Origin: Rouxiella chamberiensis
Lineage (GTDB): Bacteria > Pseudomonadota > Gammaproteobacteria > Enterobacterales > Enterobacteriaceae
DNA length: 64,000 bases
Direction of reading: 5' to 3'
Assembly: GCF_026967475.1 (NCBI RefSeq)
Contig: NZ_CP114058.1
Location: forward strand, 2,418,001 to 2,482,000
Shown here: piece after piece, positions 22,628 to 32,362 of the stretch
Layout: each line of letters begins with the position of its first letter
Numbering within the stretch: position 1 is the stretch's first letter
Notes under the pieces: model-generated
Database searches by the model: none
Seen by the model: the letters and a program-made list of their open reading frames with translations, nothing else
What the model was told of the DNA's origin: nothing
Position numbers and translations under genes: made by a program

Positions 22628-24350
22628 ATGAAACAAACCGTCGCGGCATTCATCGCAAAAACGCTCGAAGAGGCTGGAGTCAAAAGAATTTGGGGCGTTA
22701 CGGGCGATTCGCTGAACGGCCTGAGTGACAGCCTCAACCGCATGGGCACCATCGAGTGGCTCGGGACGCGTCACGAAGAGGTGGCAGCCTTTGCCGCCGG
22801 TGCCGAAGCGCAGATTACCGGCAAACTCGCCGTGTGCGCAGGCTCCTGCGGACCGGGCAACCTGCATTTAATCAATGGCCTGTTCGAATGCCATCGCAGC
22901 CACGTGCCTGTGGTCGCCATTGCCGCACATATTCCTTCCAGCGAAATCGGCAGCGGCTATTTTCAGGAAACGCATCCGACCGAACTGTTTCGGGAGTGCA
23001 GCCACTACTGCGAAATGGTAACCAACCCCGAACAGCTGCCGCAGGTGCTGGGCATCGCGATGCGCAAGGCGATTCTGAACAAGGGCGTTTCAGTCATCGT
23101 CGTACCGGGCGATGTGGCGCTGCTACCGGCTCCGGAAGGGGCAGACACCACGTGGTATCAGCCTCTCCTGCCGGTGGTTCATCCGCCACGCTCGGAGCTG
23201 GACAAGCTTGCAGAAACTGCTCAACGGTTCGGCCAACATCACGCTGATGTGCGGCAGTGGCTGTGCGGGCGCGCATCAGGAAGTGGTTCAGCTTGCCGAA
23301 ACGCTGAAAGCGCCGGTTGTTCACGCCCTGCGCGGCAAGGAATACGTGGAATGGGACAACCCGTACGACGTCGGCATGACCGGGCTGATTGGTTTCTCGT
23401 CGGGCTATCACGCGATGATGAACGCCGATACGCTGGTGCTGCTCGGCACGCAGTTCCCCTATCGCGCCTTCTATCCGTCCGATGCCAACATCATTCAGAT
23501 TGATATTAATCCGGGCAGCATTGGCTCGCATTGCCACGTGGATATGGCGCTGGTCGGCGACATTAAATCGACCCTCACGGCGCTGCTGCCGAGTCTGGCG
23601 GCCAAGAGCGACACCCGCTTCCTCGACAAGGCGCGCAAGCACTATCTCGATGCGCGCAAAAGTCTGGACGACCTCGCCACCGCCAATGACAAGCAGGCGA
23701 TTCACCCGCAATATCTGGCGCAGCAAATCAGCAAGTTTGCCGATGAAGATGCGATTTTCACCTGCGACGTCGGCACGCCGACCGTCTGGGCCTGTCGTTA
23801 TCTGCAAATGAACGGCAAACGCCGTCTACTGGGCTCCTTCAACCACGGCTCCATGGCCAACGCCATGCCGCAGGCTATCGGTGCACAGGCTATCGACAGA
23901 AACCGTCAGGTCGTCGCGATGTGTGGCGACGGCGGCTTTGCGATGCTGATGGGCGATTTCCTGTCTATCGCGCAGCATAAACTGCCGGTCAAACTGGTGA
24001 TTTTCAACAACAGTTCACTGGGTTTTGTGGCGATGGAGATGAAGGCCGGTGGCTATCTGACAGACGGCACCGAGCTGAACAATCCCGATTTTGCCGCCAT
24101 TGCCGAGGCGACCGGCATCAAGGGCATTCGTCTTGAAAAAGCCTCCGACGTCGATGCCGCCCTGCAGGAAGCCTTCGCGCACGACGGCCCGGTACTTATC
24201 GACGCCCGTACCGCCAAGGAAGAACTCGCGATGCCGCCACAGATAAAAATGGAGCAGGCAAAGGGCTTTAGCCTCTATATGCTGCGCGCCATCATCAACG
24301 GTCGCGGTGATGAAGTCGTTGATTTGGCGAAAACTAACTGGCTGCGTTAG
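22628..24350 (+). CDS. poxB: Pyruvate dehydrogenase (quinone) PoxB, one frameshift as read
   Basis: PoxB is a peripheral membrane flavoenzyme that converts pyruvate to acetate and CO2 and reduces ubiquinone; in E. coli it is RpoS-dependent. The N-terminal TPP-binding domain ([19 protein letters not shown].. with catalytic E in [16 protein letters not shown]) and the C-terminal TPP motif ([15 protein letters not shown].., FNNSSLGF) are complete, as is the lipid-binding tail. The frame breaks at residue ~194. AAGCTTGCAG at 23204-23213 has one T too many (23208-23209); without it the text reads [16 protein letters not shown]. The corrected length is 573 residues against 572 in E. coli. A sequencing error is likely. 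Confidence 0.93.
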
Positions 24351-24460
24351 GGAAAGCGCTCTGCTTTTTGGCAATTTAGAGGTATATAGTGGAAGTCACA
24401 TTCCCGGGGAGGCGCGTGTCGTCTCCTGTCTTTTAATGCCAAGAGTGAGAGGAAGCAACG

Positions 24461-25474
24461 TTGATCGATTTACGTAGTGACACCGTTACGCGCCCGAGTG
24501 AGGCGATGCGCAAGGCCATGTACCAGGCCGAAGTCGGCGATGATGTGTACGGCGATGACCCGACCGTCAACGCGCTGCAGGCGCAGGTTTGTGAACTAAC
24601 CGGCAAGGAAGCCGCGCTGTTTTTCCCGACCGGAACTCAGGCCAACCTGGTTGCCCTGCTCTCTCACTGCCAGCGTGGCGACGAGTATATCGTCGGTCAG
24701 AAGGCCCATAACTACATGTATGAGGGCGGCGGTGCGGCCGTGCTCGGCAGTATTCAGCCTCAGCCGCTGGATATGGCCGAAGACGGCACAATCCCGCTCG
24801 ACAAGGTCGCCGCCGCCATCAAGGCCGATGACATCCACTTCGCCCGTACCCGCCTGCTCAGCCTCGAAAATACCCACAGCGGCAAAGTGCTGCCGCTCGA
24901 CTATCTGCAACGGGCCTTCGCCTTCACGCGCGAAAAAGGTCTGGCGCTGCATATCGACGGAGCACGCATCATGAATGCGGCGGTCGCGCTAGACGTTCCG
25001 CTGGGCGACATCACCCGTTATTGCGACACGCTGACAATCTGCCTGTCGAAAGGGCTGGGTACGCCGGTAGGTTCGGTGCTGTGCGGCAGCCGGGAGTTCA
25101 TCCAGCGCGCCAACCGCTGGAGAAAAATGACCGGCGGCGGAATGCGCCAGTCGGGTATTCTGGCCGCAGCCGCGATTTATGCGCTGGAAAACAATGTGCA
25201 GCGCTTGCAGGAAGACCATGATAACGCCCGCTGGCTGGAACAGCAGCTGCGCGCCATCGGCCTCGACATCGTGGCACCCGGCGCGCAGACCAATATTCTG
25301 TATCTTCGCCAGTCTGCCGAAAGGGCGGCCCGACTGGGTCCGTGGATGCGCGAACGGGGCGTGCTTATCTCCTCCGCTCCGCTTACCCGTTTGATTACGC
25401 ACATTAATATCAGCCGTCAGGATCTGGAGAAGGTTGTCGAACTGTGGCAGCGTTTCCTGCGCGATCCGGGCTAA
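24461..25474 (+). CDS. ltaE: Low-specificity L-threonine aldolase
   Basis: LtaE is a PLP enzyme that cleaves L-threonine and L-allo-threonine to glycine and acetaldehyde. The 337 residues begin [17 protein letters not shown]. The PLP-binding lysine is K197 in [12 protein letters not shown], and [10 protein letters not shown] carries the Asp that contacts the PLP nitrogen. The start is a TTG at 24461 with GAGAGGA seven bases before it; no ATG fits the family N terminus. It lies 110 bases after poxB, as in E. coli, but hcp-hcr are missing nearby. Confidence 0.95.
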   Translation: MIDLRSDTVTRPSEAMRKAMYQAEVGDDVYGDDPTVNALQAQVCELTGKEAALFFPTGTQANLVALLSHCQRGDEYIVGQKAHNYMYEGGGAAVLGSIQPQPLDMAEDGTIPLDKVAAAIKADDIHFARTRLLSLENTHSGKVLPLDYLQRAFAFTREKGLALHIDGARIMNAAVALDVPLGDITRYCDTLTICLSKGLGTPVGSVLCGSREFIQRANRWRKMTGGGMRQSGILAAAAIYALENNVQRLQEDHDNARWLEQQLRAIGLDIVAPGAQTNILYLRQSAERAARLGPWMRERGVLISSAPLTRLITHINISRQDLEKVVELWQRFLRDPG

Positions 25475-25480
25475 ACTACG

Positions 25481-25531
25481 GCCCGCAGAGGGAGCGAGTC
25501 GGGAGTTGACTCGCCGCCTGCGGGCATTTTC
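25481..25531 (+). terminator. Nested-stem terminator after ltaE
   Basis: Outer stem GCCCGCAG 25481-25488 / CTGCGGGC 25518-25525 encloses inner stem GCGAGTC 25494-25500 / GACTCGC 25508-25514. ATTTT follows. It starts 6 bases after the ltaE stop. Confidence 0.75.
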
Positions 25532-25560
25532 CTTGTCACTTTGAACGAGCAAAATGGAAG

Positions 25561-27032
25561 ATGCCTTTATCTCACTTACAGACACGGGCAACCTCGGAGA
25601 CACGCGTCGTCGTTCTCGGTGCCAGTGGCTATATCGGCCAGCATCTGGTTCCGCTGCTCCGTCAGCAGGGTTATCAGGTCACGGCCGCCGCAAGACGCCG
25701 TGACTGGCTGGTTGCACAGAAATGGCCGGGCGTGCGCTGCTGCTTTGCCGATGTCTATCACAATGCCAGCCTGCGTGATGCCTTTGCCGATGCCGATATC
25801 CTGATTTATCTGGTCCACGCCATGAGCGATGACGACGAGCTGTTCGAAAAAGAGCGTCAGGCGGCACAAAATACATTGCTGGCGCTGAAAGATTCGTCTA
25901 TTCAGCAGGTTATCTATCTTGGCGCGATGCAGCCCGAAAAACCGTCTTCGACCCATTTGCAGGCCCGCAAGCTGACCGGCACGCTGTTTCGTATGGGCAG
26001 CATTCCGGTGACCGAACTGCGGGCAAGTATGGTTATCGGTCCGGGGTCCGCCGCCTTTGAAGTCATGCGCGACATGATTTACAACCTGCCCGTTCTCACA
26101 CCGCCGAGCTGGGTGCGCAAGCACGCCTCGCCGATTGCACTGAATGACCTATTGTATTATCTCGCCGGACTGGTCGAGCATCCGGCCGAACAGCATCGGA
26201 TCTTCGAGGCCGCCGGTCCCGAATACCTGAGTTATCGTCAGTTGATGGAGCGCTTTATCGCGTTGAGCGGCAAACGGCGCTGGCTGGTGCCGGTTCCCCT
26301 GCCGACGCAGCTGCTGACGCTGGCCTTTCTCAACCTTCTCACCTCGGTGCCTTCGCCGCTGGTGAAATCACTGATTCAGGGGTTACGTCAGGATTTACCG
26401 GCCAACAGTGACGCGCTGCGTCAACTGCTGCCCCGGCCGCTGACCACGATTGACGAGGCGATTAACCACACGCTCGCCACCGAGGCGCAGCAGGTATTGA
26501 ATACGCCGGAATGGGCCAGCTCTCCCGATGCCCATCGGCGCTGGCGGCCGGGCTATGCCTTTTACCCGAAACAGGTCGGATTTCGTCTGGAAACCTCGGC
26601 CTCCACGCAGGCGATGTGGTCCGTGCTGCAACAGCTGGGGGCGAAGAAGGATTTTTCTATGCGCCCGCCCTGTGGCGTCTGCGCCAGCGTCTCGACCGGC
26701 TGGCGGGCAACAAGACTCGCCTCGGCCGTCCCGCTCGGCCAAAACTTGCGGTCGGTGACAGCATCGATGGCTGGACGGTCATCAGCCTGGTGCCGGAGAA
26801 ATCCCTGACGCTGCTGTTTGGCATGAAAGCCCCCGGCCTCGGCAGGCTCACCTTTACGCTGAAAGATCATGGCGAACGGCGCAGTCTGGACATCAGCGCG
26901 TGGTGGCATCCGGCGGGCGCTCGCGGACTGTGTTACTGGTACGGCATGATGCCCGCCCATCTTTTCCTGTTCCGCGGGATGGCCAAACGAATCGCCAGTC
27001 TGGCGCGTCAAAAAGACCGTCGCGGCCACTGA
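25561..27032 (+). CDS. ybjT: YbjT, NAD(P)-binding atypical SDR protein, one frameshift as read
   Basis: This Rossmann-fold protein has the dinucleotide motif VVLGASGYIGQHL near residue 17 and matches E. coli YbjT along its length (SAAFEVMRDMIYNLPVLTPP, KRRWLVPVPLPT, TLLFGMKAPGLGRL, PAHLFLFRGMAK). The N-terminal part resembles NmrA-like and epimerase folds; the C-terminal ~150 residues form a DUF2867-type domain. The reaction is unknown. The frame breaks at a run of five T (26652-26656), where six are needed to read KKDFFYAPALW. The corrected length is 490 residues against 476 in E. coli. The ATG at 25561 is used, with GGAAG unusually close. Confidence 0.86.
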
Positions 27033-27194
27033 AAACGGGGCCGGGCTATTTTGCAGGCAAACGCACTCCGAGGCTCACAACTTTCCCTGTTTCTCATTGC
27101 ATAGAGTCTGATTTCACGAAAGAATGAGCGCCTATTTGCCCGTAAGGCAGGATAGCCTGCCGGGCAACGACATTTTTACGGAATTCGGATATTT

Positions 27195-28226
27195 ATGAAG
27201 GTATTGGTTACCGGCGCAACCAGTGGTCCCGGCCGCAACGCAGTAGAATATCTGCGGAAAAAAGGCATCAAGGTGAGGGCCACGGGCCGCAATGCCGCGA
27301 TGGGGCCGCTGCTTGAGAAACTGGGCGCAGAATTCATTCATGCCGACCTGACCCATCTGGTTTCCTCGCAGGCGAAAGTGCTGCTTGCCGACGTCGATAC
27401 CCTCTGGCATTGCTCCGGCCTTAGCGCACCGTGGGGCAGCGAACAGGATTTCGAGCTGGCCAACGTTCGCGCCACCCGTCGTCTGGGCGAATGGGCTGCC
27501 GCCTATGGCGTCGAGAACTTTATTCATCTCTCGTCACCGGCTATTTATTTCGATTTTCACCACCATCGCAATATCAGCGAAGACTTTCGCCCTGCGCGCT
27601 TCGCCAACCAGTTTGCGCGCAGCAAGGCCGCCGCCGAACAGGTGATAACAACGCTTGCGCTGTCGAATCCGCAGACACGTTTCACCCTTTTGCGTCCGCA
27701 GGGGATTTTTGGTCCGCACGACAATGTGCTGCTGCCCAGACTGCTGCAAATGATCAAATACGGTACGCTGATGCTGCCGCGCGGCGGCGAGGCGCTGGTC
27801 GACATGACCTACGTGGAGAATGTCGCGCACGCCATGTGGCTGGCAACCGAAAGCCAGAATCACGCCTCGGGGCGCGCCTACAACATTTCCAACATGCAGC
27901 CGCGCCCTCTCAAGTCACTGATTGAACAGCTGATGAGCGGGCTTGACGTCAAATACCGCATTCGCTCGGTGCCGTATCCCCTGCTCGACATGATGGCGCG
28001 CGGCATGGAAAAACTGGGCCGCAAGCAGCACCACGAGCCGATGCTGACACACTACAGCGTTGCGAAGCTGAATTTTGATGTCACTCTCGACACGCAGCGC
28101 GCCGAAACCGAGCTGGGCTATCGCCCGATTGTCTCGCTCGACGAAGGGATCCGCCGCACCGCCGTCTGGCTGAAAGATCATGGCAAACTGCAAAAACAGC
28201 AAGGCATTGTCGGCCACCCGAACTAA
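27195..28226 (+). CDS. ybjS: YbjS, NAD-dependent epimerase/dehydratase-like extended SDR
   Basis: This 343-residue extended short-chain dehydrogenase matches E. coli YbjS. The N-terminal [20 protein letters not shown] carries the nucleotide-binding glycines. Sequence in the active-site region includes [28 protein letters not shown], where F replaces the usual YxxxK tyrosine position and ARSK supplies the lysine, as in several 3-beta-HSD-like members. The substrate is unknown. The stop codon overlaps that of convergent amiD by three bases (28224-28226 versus 28223-28225 shared core), with no room for a terminator. Confidence 0.86.
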   Translation: MKVLVTGATSGPGRNAVEYLRKKGIKVRATGRNAAMGPLLEKLGAEFIHADLTHLVSSQAKVLLADVDTLWHCSGLSAPWGSEQDFELANVRATRRLGEWAAAYGVENFIHLSSPAIYFDFHHHRNISEDFRPARFANQFARSKAAAEQVITTLALSNPQTRFTLLRPQGIFGPHDNVLLPRLLQMIKYGTLMLPRGGEALVDMTYVENVAHAMWLATESQNHASGRAYNISNMQPRPLKSLIEQLMSGLDVKYRIRSVPYPLLDMMARGMEKLGRKQHHEPMLTHYSVAKLNFDVTLDTQRAETELGYRPIVSLDEGIRRTAVWLKDHGKLQKQQGIVGHPN

Positions 28227-29072
28227 TCGCTGGTGGTCGGATACTGCTCAAGCAGCGCATCGACGATAGCCTCGCTCTCTGCATCCGCATTGCCGCGATA
28301 GTCCTGTTGCCTAAAATGCATCTGGAAAGCCGCAATCACCCGACGCTGCGCCTGCGGCGTCATATTTTCCGTGACCGGATATCCGTAACGCCCCAGCCTG
28401 TCGAGTAATCCCCGGGTATCGACCGGTTGCAGCGGCGCACGTCCCGCCAGCAAGACCCTGACGCGTTCGGCGTTCGGCCACGCCCCGATGCCGTGTTGCG
28501 CGAGTTGCTGCCACGGGAACAGCGGGCCGGGATCCTCTTTGCGCTGCGGCGCGATATCACTGTGCGCCACCACGTTTCTGCGGTTTTATCTGATAACGCG
28601 CGACGATGTCGCGACTGAGCGAGGTCAGCAAACTCATCTGCGCGGCCGGGAACGGATAGAATCGCCTGCCGAGAAGGCGGCGGGTATAGCCTTTATTGAC
28701 CAGCTCGATGCCAATCGAGGTGTCATTGAGATTGGTTCTGCCGCGCCAGAAGCTGGCCCCCGCCTGCCACGCGCGCATCGATTCCGGCACCAGCTGCCAG
28801 GCGACCGGTTTCCCTTCGGCCAATGGCGGTTCTTCGGGAATCAGATAGTGGGCGCTCACGTGCTCGTCGGTCAGGGTGTTCAAGGCACTGTGAAAATCCT
28901 CGGCCGTGTAATGAATCACCAGAAAACGAATCCGCTGATCCGCCCCCTGCGCCTGACGAGATTGTTCCAGCACATAGCCCGCGAGAGGTTTTTGCGGGTT
29001 ATGTGACTGACATCCCGCCAGTAACAGGAGGCTTGGCAAGATCAAATGCCGCCAATATGGTAAAAAGTTCAT
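28223..29072 (-). CDS. amiD: AmiD, outer-membrane N-acetylmuramoyl-L-alanine amidase lipoprotein, one frameshift as read
   Basis: AmiD is a zinc amidase that cleaves the lactyl-Ala bond in murein, including anhydro-muropeptides, and is anchored to the outer membrane by a lipid. The lipobox LAGC (18-21) ends the signal peptide. The amidase_2 domain has [22 protein letters not shown] and, after the break, [20 protein letters not shown] with the zinc His and the catalytic-site residues. A C-terminal peptidoglycan-binding-like segment follows. The break is an extra T at 28575-28577 (+ strand); the minus strand should read CAGAACGTGGTGGCG. The corrected length is 282 residues (276 in E. coli). Confidence 0.9.
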
Positions 29073-29403
29073 CGTCCTGCCTTTGCTGAATGAGCGCTTT
29101 ATGTCTGGTAGAAGTGTAACGGGTGATGCAACATTAGAAATCGCTTTTATACTTATTCTTTCAACGCATTCAACGTTGGGCCATCAAGGATGAGGATGAT
29201 TGAAAAGGAATTTTTTGCGGTCGGAGCTGAATTCCCGCATTTATTACGCATAAGTTAAGCATGCCTGTAACAGGGCGTTAACGAGATCTTATGCTAGCTT
29301 TATGATTCAGTCCGCACACAAATAAATTTTAACCCTCCTTTGTTGCATAACTATGCTACAGAGGGTACCCTCTGCGGCATTAATGGCTATTCAGTATTTG
29401 CGC
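29073..29403. other. Divergent amiD/artP intergenic region with palindromes
   Basis: This 331-base gap has no gene. Two sequence features stand out near artP. One is TTGCATAACTATGCTA around 29343-29358, which loosely resembles an ARG box. The other is a perfect 16-base palindrome at 29359-29374. E. coli artPIQM is under ArgR control, so an ArgR operator is expected here. Confidence 0.45.
29359..29374. promoter_or_regulatory. Perfect 16-base palindrome upstream of artP
   Basis: CAGAGGGTACCCTCTG is fully self-complementary and lies 30 bases before the artP ATG, directly after a weaker TGCATAACTATGC dyad. It could be an operator for a dimeric regulator. It does not match the ARG-box consensus itself. 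Confidence 0.4.
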
Positions 29404-30131
29404 ATGAGTATTCAACTAAACAGTATCAACTGCTTCTACGGAGTCCATCAGGCTCTCTTTGACATCCAGCTCGAGTGCCCTGCGGGTGAAACTCTGGTGC
29501 TGCTCGGCCCAAGCGGCGCGGGTAAAGTTCGCTGCTGCGCGTGCTTAACCTGCTTGAAATGCCGCGTTCGGGCACGCTGCACATCGCCGGCAATCAATTC
29601 GACTTCCAGAAGAAGCCGGAAGAAAAGGCCATTCGCGAACTGCGTCAGAATGTGGGCATGGTGTTCCAGCAATACAACCTGTGGCCGCACCGTACCGTGC
29701 TCGACAACCTGCTCGAAGCGCCGTGCCGCGTATTGGGGTTAAGCAAGGAGGCCGCCCTCGCGCGCGCCGAGAAACTGCTGACGCGCCTGCGCCTCAACGA
29801 CTATGCCAAACGCTATCCGCTTCACCTTTCCGGCGGTCAGCAGCAACGTGTGGCGATTGCCCGCGCGTTGATGATGGAGCCGCAGGTTCTGCTGTTTGAC
29901 GAGCCGACCGCCGCGCTGGACCCGGAGATTACCGCACAAATCGTCAGCATCATTCGCGAGCTGTCTGCAACCGGCATTACACAGGTTATCGTCACGCATG
30001 AAGTCGACGTTGCCCGCAAAACGGCAACCCGCGTGGTGTACATGGAAAATGGCCGCATCGTTGAACAAGGCGATGCCAACTGCTTCGCGCAGCCGCAGAC
30101 TCGCGAGTTTGCCAGCTATTTATCCCATTGA
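29404..30131 (+). CDS. artP: ArtP, arginine ABC transporter ATPase, one frameshift as read
   Basis: ArtP is the cytoplasmic ATPase of the arginine importer. It reads [21 protein letters not shown] like E. coli. Walker A GPSGAGKS (about 34-41), Q-loop FQQYNLWPH, signature [17 protein letters not shown] and Walker [13 protein letters not shown] are present. The frame breaks inside Walker A: GGTAAAGTTCG at 29521-29531 has three A where four are needed ([12 protein letters not shown]). The corrected length is 242 residues, exactly that of E. coli. The start is the ATG at 29404; an in-frame extension upstream is ignored. It is the first gene of artPIQM. Confidence 0.94.
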
Positions 30132-30171
30132 TTCATATAAAATTATAGATTACCTAATGGAGTAGTTTGCA

Positions 30172-30903
30172 ATGAAAAAGCTTATTATTGCGGCCGTTTT
30201 AGCCGGTGTCAGCCTCTCTGCCAGTGCCGCTGATACCATCCGCTTCGCGACAGAAGCCGGTTATGCTCCGTTTGAGTTCGTGGACTCGAACAACCAGATT
30301 CAGGGCTTTGATATCGATCTCGCCAATGCCATGTGCAAAGAGATGCAGGCGACCTGTACCTTTACCAATCAGTCCTTCGACAGCCTGATCCCAAGCCTGA
30401 AATTCCGTCGTATCGACGCGGTTATCTCCGGCATGGACATCACAGCAGAGCGTTTGAAGCAGGTAGCTTTCACCAACGCCTACTATGACAACTCCGCCAT
30501 TTTCTTCGCGCAGAAAGGCAAATTCGCCGATCTGGCCGCGCTGAAAGGCAAACGTGTCGGCATTCAGAACGGTACGACCCACCAGAAATTCCTGATGGAC
30601 AAACATTCCGAAATCACGGCCGTGCCTTACGACAGCTATCAGAATGCCGTGCTGGACCTGAAAAACGGCCGTATCGACGCCGTCTTTGGTGATACCGCCG
30701 TGGTCCAGGAGTTCCTGAAAAAGAACCCTAATCTGTCTACCGTGGGCGATAAAATCACCGACCAGAGCTACTTCGGCAGCGGTTTAGGTATCGCCGTTCG
30801 TCAGAACAACACCGAGCTGCTCGGCAAAATGAACGACGCGCTGGCCAAAGTCAGACAAGACGGGACCTACAAGGCGCTGTATACCAAATGGTTCCAGCAA
30901 TAA
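30172..30903 (+). CDS. artI: ArtI, periplasmic arginine-binding protein
   Basis: ArtI is the solute-binding protein of the Art system. Its 243 residues have a Sec signal (MKKLIIAAVLAGVSLSASA). The SBP family 3 fold shows FATEAGYAPFEFVD, SLIPSLKFRRIDAVISGMDIT, GIQNGTTHQKFLMDKH and FGSGLGIAVRQNN. It lies between artP and artQ, the artI position, 40 bases after artP. The artJ paralogue that follows artM in E. coli is not present, so this is the only binding protein of the system in the window. Confidence 0.94.
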   Translation: MKKLIIAAVLAGVSLSASAADTIRFATEAGYAPFEFVDSNNQIQGFDIDLANAMCKEMQATCTFTNQSFDSLIPSLKFRRIDAVISGMDITAERLKQVAFTNAYYDNSAIFFAQKGKFADLAALKGKRVGIQNGTTHQKFLMDKHSEITAVPYDSYQNAVLDLKNGRIDAVFGDTAVVQEFLKKNPNLSTVGDKITDQSYFGSGLGIAVRQNNTELLGKMNDALAKVRQDGTYKALYTKWFQQ

Positions 30904-30914
30904 TCTGAACAGTG

Positions 30915-31631
30915 ATGATTGACTTTCAACCTCTGCTAAGCGCCGCCGGCATGACCGTCGGCCTTGCCCTTTGCGCACTGGTCCTCGGCCTGTTTCTGGC
31001 GATGCTGTTTGCCGTGTGGGAGTCCGCGCCCTGGAAACCGCTGAGCTGGCTGGGTACCGCGTGGGTCACCATCCTGCGCGGCCTGCCCGAAATTCTGGTG
31101 GTGCTGTTTATCTATTTCGGCTCGTCGCAGCTGCTGCTGACGCTGGCCGATGGATTCAACATCAATCTGTATTTCGTGCAGATTCCGGTCAAACTGCCCG
31201 TCGACAACGTCGAAGTCAGCCCGTTTGTCTGCGGCGTGATTGCGCTGTCGCTGCTGTACTCGGCCTATGCGTCGCAAACGCTGCGTGGCGCGCTGAAAGC
31301 CGTACCGCACGGCCAGTGGGAGTCGGGTCAGGCGCTCGGGATGCGCAAAGTCGCCATCTTCTTCCGCCTGATCATGCCGCAGATGTGGCGTCATGCCCTG
31401 CCGGGTCTCGGCAATCAGTGGCTGGTGCTGCTCAAGGATACCGCGCTGGTGTCGCTTATCAGCGTCAATGATCTGATGCTGCAAACCAAGAGCATTGCCA
31501 CGCGCACGCAGGAACCCTTTACCTGGTACATGACGGCGGCGGCGATTTATCTGGTTGTGACGCTAGTTAGCCAGTTCGTCATTAAACGCATCGAACTCCG
31601 TACCACCCGCTTTGAACGGAGTGCTTCCTGA
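30915..31631 (+). CDS. artQ: ArtQ, arginine ABC transporter permease
   Basis: ArtQ is an inner-membrane permease of the HisMQ type, 238 residues long. Its marks are [55 protein letters not shown] (the EAA loop that meets ArtP) and [33 protein letters not shown] one codon upstream is also open; the ATG at 30915 is preferred. The TGA stop shares its last base with the artM ATG, so the pair is translationally coupled. Confidence 0.95.
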   Translation: MIDFQPLLSAAGMTVGLALCALVLGLFLAMLFAVWESAPWKPLSWLGTAWVTILRGLPEILVVLFIYFGSSQLLLTLADGFNINLYFVQIPVKLPVDNVEVSPFVCGVIALSLLYSAYASQTLRGALKAVPHGQWESGQALGMRKVAIFFRLIMPQMWRHALPGLGNQWLVLLKDTALVSLISVNDLMLQTKSIATRTQEPFTWYMTAAAIYLVVTLVSQFVIKRIELRTTRFERSAS

Positions 31632-32299
31632 TGTGGGAATATTTGCCTGAAGTGCTGAAAGGTCTGCATACCAGCCTGACGCTGACTCTGGCGGCGCTGC
31701 TTGTCGCGCTGGTATTGTCCGTGCTGTTTACCATTGTGCTGACACTCAAGGTGCCGGTGTTAAGCCCGATAGTGCGTGCTTACATCACCTTGTTTACCGG
31801 TACGCCGCTGCTGGTGCAGATCTTCCTGATTTACTATGGACCGGGGCAGTTTCCCTCGATTCGCGAGATCCCGTGGCTGTGGGAGACGCTGTCGCAACCC
31901 TGGCTCTGTGCGATGTTTGCGCTGGCGTTGAACAGTGCGGCCTATACCACGCAGCTGTTTGTTGGCGCGGTGCGGGCCATTCCGGGCGGTCAGTGGGAAT
32001 CCTGCCAGTCTCTCGGGATGTCGAGAAAGCAGTCGCTGCGCATTCTGCTGCCGTTTGCCTTTAAACGCGCGCTCTCTTCCTATTCCAACGAAGTGGTGCT
32101 GGTATTCAAAAGCACCTCGCTTGCGTACACCATTACGCTGATGGATATCATGGGGCACAGCCAGTTGATGTATGGCCGCAGCTACGATGTGATGGTCTTT
32201 GGTGCGGCGGGCGTGGTGTATCTGTGTGTCAACGGGCTGCTCACGCTGATGATGCGCCTGATTGAACGCCGTGCGCTGGCTTTCGAACGTCGAGACTAA
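31631..32299 (+). CDS. artM: ArtM, arginine ABC transporter permease
   Basis: ArtM is the second Art permease, 222 residues long, with five or so membrane helices. It has TGTPLLVQIFLIYYGPGQF and the EAA-type cytoplasmic loop AVRAIPGGQWESCQSLGMSRKQSLRILLP. It overlaps the artQ stop by one base and is followed by a long hairpin that closes the operon. Confidence 0.95.
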   Translation: MWEYLPEVLKGLHTSLTLTLAALLVALVLSVLFTIVLTLKVPVLSPIVRAYITLFTGTPLLVQIFLIYYGPGQFPSIREIPWLWETLSQPWLCAMFALALNSAAYTTQLFVGAVRAIPGGQWESCQSLGMSRKQSLRILLPFAFKRALSSYSNEVVLVFKSTSLAYTITLMDIMGHSQLMYGRSYDVMVFGAAGVVYLCVNGLLTLMMRLIERRALAFERRD

Positions 32300-32307
32300 C
32301 ATGGCAG

Positions 32308-32350
32308 CAGGACATATCATCGATGCATGATGATGTGTCCTGTTCCCTGC
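32308..32350 (+). terminator. Long hairpin closing artPIQM
   Basis: A 14-bp stem, 32308-32321 with 32329-32342 (one G-T pair), has a 7-base loop, 9 bases after the artM stop. The following sequence is only moderately T-rich (TTCCCTGCCTTTTC). Confidence 0.65.
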
Positions 32351-32362
32351 CTTTTCAAACGG

